DNA of 64,000 bases from Pegoplata infirma (Eukaryota > Arthropoda > Insecta > Diptera > Anthomyiidae): contig OY992541.1 in the NCBI GenBank assembly GCA_963921195.1, positions 9,766,951-9,830,950 of the forward strand, written 5' to 3'. Position 1 is the first letter of the stretch. Every line of letters begins with the position of its first letter. A program made the translations under genes and the position numbers. The notes beneath the pieces were generated by a model that was given only the letters and a program-made list of their open reading frames with translations, was not told the origin of the DNA and made no database searches. This document shows, in pieces, positions 57,861 to 64,000 of the stretch.

Positions 57861-58258
57861 TATAAAAAGTACCTTTATAAAAAGTACCTTTATAAAAAGT
57901 ACCTTTTATAAAAAGTACCTTTTATAAAAAGTACCTTTTATAAAAAGTACCTTTTATAAAAAGTACCTTTTATAAAAAGTACCTTTTATAAAAAGTACCT
58001 TTTATAAAAAGTACCTTTTATAAAAAGTACCTTTTATAAAAAGTACCTTTTATAAAAAGTACCTTTTATAAAAAGTACCTTTTATAAAAAGTACCTTTTA
58101 TAAAAAGTACCTTTTATAAAAAGTACCTTTTATAAAAAGTACCTTTTATAAAAAGTACCTTTTATAAAAAGTACCTTTTATAAAAAGTACCTTTTATAAA
58201 AAGTACCTTTTATAAAAAGTACCTTTTATAAAAAGTACCTTCTATAAAAAGTACGTTT
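57861..58258 (+). repeat. 16-bp minisatellite, about 25 copies
   Basis: Unit ACCTTTTATAAAAAGT; the first few copies are 15 bp (one T fewer). It directly continues the pentamer array and ends in mutated copies. Confidence 0.95.
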
Positions 58259-58700
58259 TGTTAAAAGTACCGAAAGTACACTTTTTGGTACTTTTTTATT
58301 TCCTGAAATAATAAACATAGAAACTTGAAATTGGGTAAGGTTCGCCTATCGGAAAATAAAGGGATCAAAAGGAATAAAAAAGTGTACTTATTTATTTCCC
58401 GATATAATGGTCCCAGAAACTTAAAATTTAGAATGTAAAATCCTTCGGTGAAAAAAGAGATTGGGAAAAGTTTTTTTTTTTGGAAATTCCGTTTCATAAC
58501 GGGGATAAAAAGTACTTTTAATATTTGCTGAAACAATGATCCTAGATAATTGAAATATGGATGATCCTAGATAATTGAAATATGGATTGTAGGATCCTTC
58601 GGTGAAGAAAAAACAATCTGGAAGAGGTACTTTTTTTTTAAATTCCGTTTCTAATGGGGGTAATAAAGTGTACTTTTGGTACTTTTTTTGTTCCTATAAT

Positions 58701-59250
58701 AATGACCTTAGAAGATGGGGATGGAATTGGAAATGAAATTGCGTAGAACGGGGAACAATATGAAATAGAGCAGGGAACAATATGGAATGATATTTTCAAC
58801 TCAAATTTTTGGTGTTTAGCTTTTTTTACTCCATATTTTTTTTATTCCAATTTCTTTTTTCACTGAAATATTTATTCACTCAAAATCCAAAATCCCGACA
58901 TAAGGGCTCGAAAATTGTCATTATATTTTTCCCCCGGAACGAACATGGTAACGTACCAGCAAAGTTATTCATTGAAATATTTTTATATGGAAGACTTAAA
59001 CGTCCACAAGTAAATAAAACAAAGACTACGTAGGGGAATTTTTTTGAAATCGATAGAATAATCCTGATCCTTCTATTATCCGGTATTCAATACAACCGGT
59101 AACGAAGTACCGGGATTGTAAGCTAGTTTTTATATAAAAATAAAGACAAAATCGTGTTTGGGGAAGGGAAGGGGGTAGACCTAATTAAAAATAAATAGGA
59201 GATGACTTAAAAAAAAAATTTCGGGTTGTGCCCCCCCGTTTTCAAATTCC
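58701..59250. other. Non-coding remainder of the CAG...CTG insertion
   Basis: No supported gene. ATGGAATGATATTT/GGAACAATATGGAA short repeats near 58720-58790. Confidence 0.4.
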
Positions 59251-59956
59251 TGGATACGTCGCTGATCAAGATGTATCAAATAATTATCTAATTGTATTAT
59301 TTTAGATACCTAAATATAAAAAATTATATAATTAGATCCGAATTTTGGTCACACCCAAATAAATCCAGTTGATCTTATTTTAGATAAATAAATGTAGATT
59401 GATATAATTATATGAAGTCATATATGAAGGTTTCTATTTCAAACGTACCACGAAAAAAAAATTGTTGGATCAAAGTCAAACTTTGGGAGCTTATTGCCCT
59501 ATATGAAAGTAACAAATCGTGGAACAAAAGATTTCGTTTTTCGGAAAAATGGGCGAGATAGGCGTGGTCAAACATGGTAAAATTGAGCAATTTTTGCATG
59601 ATGTCGCTTTATATTTATTTTTTTCTACAGTAACTCAACGATTCTGAAATTTTCGAAATACATCTTGTTTATAGTGTTTTGTATGGGCTATCGATTGGCA
59701 TTATTAGTTTTTGGGAAAAGTTCAGAACTATGTCTGAATTTTTCAAATGAAAAATAAAAATCGATACAGCAAAAAACACGCCATTTTTAATTTTTTTTTT
59801 TTAAATTTTAAATTAAAGTTCATTTCATTCTCTACATCATATCAAATTTTCAGACAGCAGTTATTTTTGGTTTTCGAGAAAATTGGCTTTAAAGTTTGAA
59901 TGTCTTATTTTATTTTCCATATCACTCATACGCAACGATACATTTATTTTTGCACT

Positions 59957-61135
59957 TACACTCAGAAAATTATGTAAGTTACTACATGTTAGTTATTTGA
60001 ATATTTTACAGTAGTTAGTTGTTTTCAACTACAAAGTCAGTTGTTTTTGTTTGAAAAATATCAAACAACTAATTCTGTAAGTTATTTTAAGTCGTTTTTT
60101 TGAACAACTAACAAAAAAGTACTGTGATGTAGTAACAGTTATTTAAAGTAGTTAATTTTATTTTTTTATCTTTGAAAAATTTTCTGTTTTTTTCCAAAAA
60201 ACTAAAAAATAAATTTTTGTTTTCTTATTTTTCACAACTTTTTTTAAAAAAAAAAACTTGAAAAAAATTTGATCTTCAATTTTTTTTCTAAAAAAAAAAA
60301 TATATATATTGATTATTTTATTTTTACTACATTTTAGTTGTTTTGACTACAAATGTAAATAGTTTTTACTACATAAGTCAGTTGTTTTTTTGTCAGTTAA
60401 AATAACTAACATTGTTAGTTGATTTAACTGAAAAAGTAGTTGACTTAACTGAAAAAGTAGTTGAAAGCCCCTATTACACTACATTTTTTTTGTATTGATG
60501 GAATTTATGTGAACAGTGCAAATATATCACCATAGGAAATCTGAATAAGTGTGAATAGTAAAAGCATACTAAAAAAAACAGTAAACGTCAAATTTTATTC
60601 TTGTGTTATCGATAAATTTGGTTATCAAATGATTGAATGTCAAAAAAAATGTAAAAATTTTACATTTTTTTTGACATTTACGCATGAATGATATTAAGTG
60701 TTGCCAACTTTTCTGTTTTTCATTAAATGAAGCGATTTTTTTTTGTTTTTTTTACGGTTTTTGGTATTTATTAAGCGGGTTTTTATTTAAATAAAAGTAA
60801 TCATCACTATTTGTTTGTTTATTTTATGTTTATTTTTCATTTCTTCTTTTGCTGTTTCATTCTATCAATTAATAAAAAATAAAATACAAAAAAAATGTAG
60901 TGTCATAGGGGCTGAAGTATGTAGTAGTTTAAATTAAATTTTAATTTTTTTTTATTTTTCACAACTTTTAGTTTTTTTAAAAAAACTTGGAAAAAATTTG
61001 GTCTTAAATTTTTTTAAAAAAAATATATACATTGATTATTTTATTTTTACTACATTTTAGTTGTTTTGACTACAAATGTAAGTAGTTTTTACTACACAAG
61101 TCAGTTGTTTTTTGTCAGTTAAAATAACTAACAGT
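59957..61135. mobile_element. CACTCA-TIR element, right end truncated
   Basis: CACTCAGAAAATTATGTAAG at 59959 after TA, matching 48928 onward closely; it stops at about 61135 (AACTAACAGTGCC) without the inverse terminus. A MITE is inserted at 60466. Confidence 0.75.
60463..60915. mobile_element. ~447-bp palindromic MITE with AGCCCCTAT ends
   Basis: AGCCCCTATTACACTACATT (60466) and AATGTAGTGTCATAGGGGCT (ending 60912) are inverse termini, flanked by GAA (60463-60465 and 60913-60915). Internal inverted AAAAAATGTAAAAATTTTAC near 60650. Confidence 0.75.
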
Positions 61136-61374
61136 GCCATCGCTTACTCGTTTTCTGTGTAATAAGAATGACAATTTTTTTGAACTTTAAAATCTTTGAA
61201 ATGATGAAGAAGGTTTGTAAAATTTTTGAAGTGCAGACTTTAATATATTTTTTGGAGCTTGTTTACTTCCGACATATTTTAAATTTTTAGACATAAGGCA
61301 ATATGTTTAATATCAGAGTATTCTTAAAAATTAACAACGACTGTTAATATTGTTGCCTGGATTTATTCCAGTAA

Positions 61375-61581
61375 ATGGCTAAGCGGCGTCCCAGAATTTC
61401 AACAATCACAAAGCAAAGATCACTTCTGAAATATTGTCATTTTATTGATGTTGAATGCAACTTTGATACGAAGAATCTTGAAAAACAGTCGAACTCTTAT
61501 TATAAGTATGACAAATCAATTGAGTCCGGCCGAAACCAGTTTTTCGAGGCCAAACCGAAACCGAACCAAAACCGAAACTGA
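61375..61581 (+). other. 68-aa open frame, unassigned
   Basis: MAKRRPRISTITKQRSLL... ends in a Lys/Pro/Asn repeat produced by the adjacent CCGAAAC repeats. I do not recognise it. The first ~50 residues have mixed composition and could be a degenerate coding remnant. Confidence 0.25.
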
Positions 61582-62019
61582 AACTGAAAAAAAACTGCCT
61601 GGCTGAATAAAATTTTTATATATTTCTGTTTTAAGATATATATGCAGCACTTAATGTTTTTAAACCATAGGAATTGTTGTATTTATTAAAAAATATATAT
61701 ATTTTAAAAAACTAACAAAAAAATCATATTTAAATAAACTTAAAAAAAATTGTTCATTAAATCTGTAGATTAAGAAAAAAAATTATTTGAACTGAAACTG
61801 TAACACGTTAATTGGAAAACCTTGTTACATTTTGTAAAATGGACTGAATCAAGTGTAATGATACTCGAAATTGAAAAATTCAGCAACTTTTTTATATATT
61901 TTTTAAAATACTAAAATTTTGTCGAATACCGAATAGAGGCCGAAGCTCCATTATTCGGCCGAAGTCAAGAACGAAATCGAATATTCGGTTGGACTCTATA
62001 AAGCAGCTCTAAATCAATT
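61513..62019. mobile_element. CCGAAAC/ATTCGG-rich non-autonomous element
   Basis: GAGTCCGGCCGAAACC at 61522 and ATTCGGTTGGACTCTA ending 61998 are inverse-like ends. A 9-bp AAATCAATT occurs at 61513-61521 and 62011-62019 and may be the target duplication. CCGAA repeats cluster at both ends. Confidence 0.55.
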
Positions 62020-62589
62020 ATCTAAACAGAATTAAACAAGTTTTTGGTAAGTGCAAAAATAAATGTATCGTGGCGTATGAGTGATATGGAAAATAAAATA
62101 AGACATTCAAACTTTAAAGCCAATTTTCTCGAAAACCAAAAATAACTGCTCTCTGAAAATTTGATATGATGTAGAGAATGAAATGAACTTTAATTTAAAT
62201 TTTTTTTAAAAAAAATTAAAAATGGCGTGTTTTTTGCTACATCGATTTTTATTTTTCATTTGAAAAATTCAGACATAGTTCTGAATTTTTCCCAAAAACT
62301 AATAATGCCAATTGATAGCCCATACAAAACACTATAAATAAGATGTGTTTCGAAAATTTCAGAATCGTTAAGTTACTGTAGAAAAAAATAAATATAAAGC
62401 GACATCATGCTAAAATTGCTAAATTTTACCATGTTTGACCACGCCTATCTCGCCCATTTTTCCAAAAAACGAAAACTTTTGTTCCACGATTTGTTACTTT
62501 CATATAAAGCAATAAGCTCCCAAAGTTTGACTTTGATCCAACAACATTTTTTTTTCGTGGTACGTTTGAAATAGAAACCTTCATATGTA

Positions 62590-62714
62590 GTCGTTTGCCA
62601 TAACTAATGGGAATATTTGCTCTTTCAAATAAAGCCATAAGGTTTCAAAACTATTGAGTATTATTCATTTCATTGCATGTTTTAAAAAGATACCAGTTAT
62701 TGGACCACCCTGTA
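62590..62714 (+). mobile_element. Solo 3' end of the mariner-like element
   Basis: CGTTTGCCATAACTAATGGG, AAATAAAGCCATAAGGTTTC and GGACCACCCTG then TA match the last ~125 bp of the mariner at 16113-17000, including its transposase stop region. Confidence 0.8.
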
Positions 62715-63337
62715 TAAGTAAATCTGAGTTAATCCTATAGGATTTAACTAAATTTATTTTTCATTCTTTACATTTCAGACAAAGCTTTATTTGTTTTTCT
62801 GTTTATATTTACTAATTGTATGTAATTTCAGAAAAAAATTATAAAAAAAAATTCTAGACTTTATTTGACCCATTTTTTAACTAAATAAAGTTAATCCTAA
62901 TCTTAATCCGTTCTGCAAAAAACAGGGCTAATATTTGATATATTTAACAAGTTATATGAAAAATATTATTATGAAGGTCCGAAATCTGTTTTCCAACAAA
63001 AATAACTCTTTGAAAGCAAAAATTGTATATGGGGCATTCCATGTCAAATCGGACACTTTGAAATTTTTTTTTTTAGATTTTCCCAATTTGTTAACAGTTT
63101 TTAGTACCCTTCAAAAACTCCTTCGTGGTAAATTTTCAGATTTTTTACGTACTTAAAAAAAAAAATCCTAAAAAATTCTTAAAAGCGCTGTAGTAAGCGA
63201 TTTTTAAGTTTTAAAATTTAAATCTCATTTTTGAAAATGTTTGTACTCTTTGATTTTTTTGAATTTTTTTTGTGTAAAACATCTATCGATTCTACAAATT
63301 TTTTGCCCAGGCGGATCGTGGATAACGATTATTACTA
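62715..63337. other. Non-coding AT-rich DNA
   Basis: No gene or terminal repeat recognised; the 73-aa frame at 62935 lacks family features. Confidence 0.4.
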
Positions 63338-63865
63338 TTTTTATACCCTCCAACTACAGTATGGGGGTATACTCACTTTGTCATTCCGTGTGTAACGCAT
63401 CAAAATATCGGTCTAGGACCCCATAAAGTATATATATTTATGATCAGTGATCGATTCTAAGACATTCTAGCGATGTCCGTCCGTCCATCCGTCTGTCCGT
63501 CCGTCCGTCCGTCTGTCCGTCTGTCCGTCAGAGCTAGACTCCCGACATTTGGCACAAATATGTCTTATATTAATAGGCAGGTTAAGTTCGTAAATGAGCA
63601 AAATCGGACCAGGGGGAAAAAAGTTCCCCCTTAAAGAACTAAACCAACCTCTGAAAAAATACACTTTTTTACATGTATTTTTTGTATTTTTGTTAAATAA
63701 ATGAAACATTTGTTACATTTATCGGGATGGGAAGGTGCTGTCAACATCCCCCACTGACCCCCCCCCCCCCCCAAAAAAAACGCCCCTGACAATTTTTTTT
63801 TTTTTACATTTTGGAGGGCATAATAAAAGATTCGGCACAGCCGAATTTAACACTCTCACTTGTTT
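63338..63865 (+). mobile_element. Mini-me-type element, full-length copy with expanded GTCY tract
   Basis: TTTTTATACCCTCCAACTAC to CACTCTCACTTGTTT, co-linear with 39749-40281. The (GTCC/GTCT)n tract at 63476-63529 is longer than in the other copies, and a C run lies near 63760-63773. Confidence 0.85.
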
Positions 63866-64000
63866 AAAATTGTTTCGAAAAAATTTTATTGTAATTTTCC
63901 TTTCTTAAAATCATTTCTACTGCTCGAATGGTGCGTCATAGAGGGGTCCTTTATAAGACCGACCCCAATTTATTTTTACGTCTTAACATTTCTTTGGAAC
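63866..64000. other. Unassigned DNA at the window edge
   Basis: No gene supported. Confidence 0.4.

Larger units (their letters stand above)
54871..59264. mobile_element. 4.4-kb insertion with CAG...CTG ends, satellite-rich
   Basis: CAGGGGGTGGGCAC at 54871 and GGATACGTCGCTG ending 59264 interrupt the CCCGAGT-family element. Both ends carry G/C runs (GTGCCCCCCCC near 54895, GTGCCCCCCCG near 59227). CAG...CTG is hAT-like, but no 8-bp duplication was found. It contains all the satellites of 56.2-58.7 kb. No gene is visible. Confidence 0.5.
54799..59420. mobile_element. CCCGAGT-family element split by a 4.4-kb insertion
   Basis: CCCGAGTAAACTTTTTAAGATC at 54799, preceded by AT. The rest of the element resumes at 59265 (GATCAAGATGTATCAAATAA, then ATTAGATCCGAATTTTGGTC), matching the copy at 44072-44430 read inversely. 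The far terminus is lost where the foldback unit begins. Confidence 0.65.
59421..62588. mobile_element. 3.2-kb foldback-like unit with ~535-bp inverted arms
   Basis: 59424-59958 and 62047-62585 are near-identical reverse complements (for example CGAGATAGGCGTGGTCAAAC / GTTTGACCACGCCTATCTCG). The middle holds a TA-flanked TIR element, a palindromic MITE and a CCGAA-rich element. No coding frame supported. Confidence 0.85.

Noticed and set aside
56779..57927. 382-aa open frame of LTLPY repeats
   Set aside because: It is the translation of the (ACCTT)n array; a 15-nt period without stops gives an open frame automatically.
54871..59264. hAT assignment for the CAG...CTG insertion
   Set aside because: No matching 8-bp flanks found and the terminal repeats are only partly inverse; left unassigned.

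Overview
The window looks like nuclear DNA of a higher dipteran fly, plausibly a calyptrate. It is very AT-rich. It holds one host-type exon coding for a His/Ala/Gln-rich protein with homopolymer runs typical of insect nuclear regulators, and the remaining ~62 kb is almost entirely transposable-element (TE) sequence. The fly assignment rests on an errantivirus-type Gypsy element with env, several mini-me-type repeats (TA tract, conserved core, GTCY microsatellite), insect-type mariner and hAT remnants, and a copia element.

Layout. 3-1532 (+) is the last coding exon of an unidentified large gene, followed by 3' UTR/intergenic DNA. 3090-9376 (-) is an LTR errantivirus: gag and pol are broken by frameshifts, a stop and two small non-LTR insertions, but env is a full open frame. 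9.4-16.1 kb holds small non-autonomous elements (including a 274-bp hAT-like element with an 8-bp target duplication), a hAT transposase tail and a truncated non-LTR retrotransposon. 16.1-18.9 kb and 23.5-25.7 kb are two Helitron-like elements (A|TC...CTAG|T) full of internal minisatellites; the first carries a dead mariner. 19.0-29.6 kb is a patchwork of mini-me, palindromic and hAT-like pieces.

The most remarkable object is about 29.61-45.33 kb: a ~15.7-kb unit bounded by ~0.6-0.7 kb inverted repeats that are nearly identical by eye. Just inside its left arm lies a gene (30690-32529) for a Cys-rich protein with a possible D-D-E arrangement, one 57-bp intron and one frameshift. Everything else inside arrived by nested insertion. 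The oldest visible layer is a CCCGAGT-terminated element (32580-42575), which contains a second copy (32728-36346) holding a truncated copia. A hAT-like element (36349-37096) landed exactly on the end of that copy, another hAT-like element (37433-42381) carries a mini-me copy and a 21-bp minisatellite, and a 1.3-kb palindromic element and a third CCCGAGT copy follow.

45.3-64 kb continues in the same style: two more hAT-like elements with perfect 8-bp target duplications, TA-flanked TIR elements, an element with two tRNA-like sequences, an expanded (ACCTT)n array of about 1 kb next to a 16-bp minisatellite, a 3.2-kb foldback structure, a solo mariner end and a terminal mini-me copy.

The genes do not form an operon or pathway. 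The window is best read as a host gene end abutting heterochromatin-like nested TE DNA. Family assignments are from motifs read by eye, without database searches.
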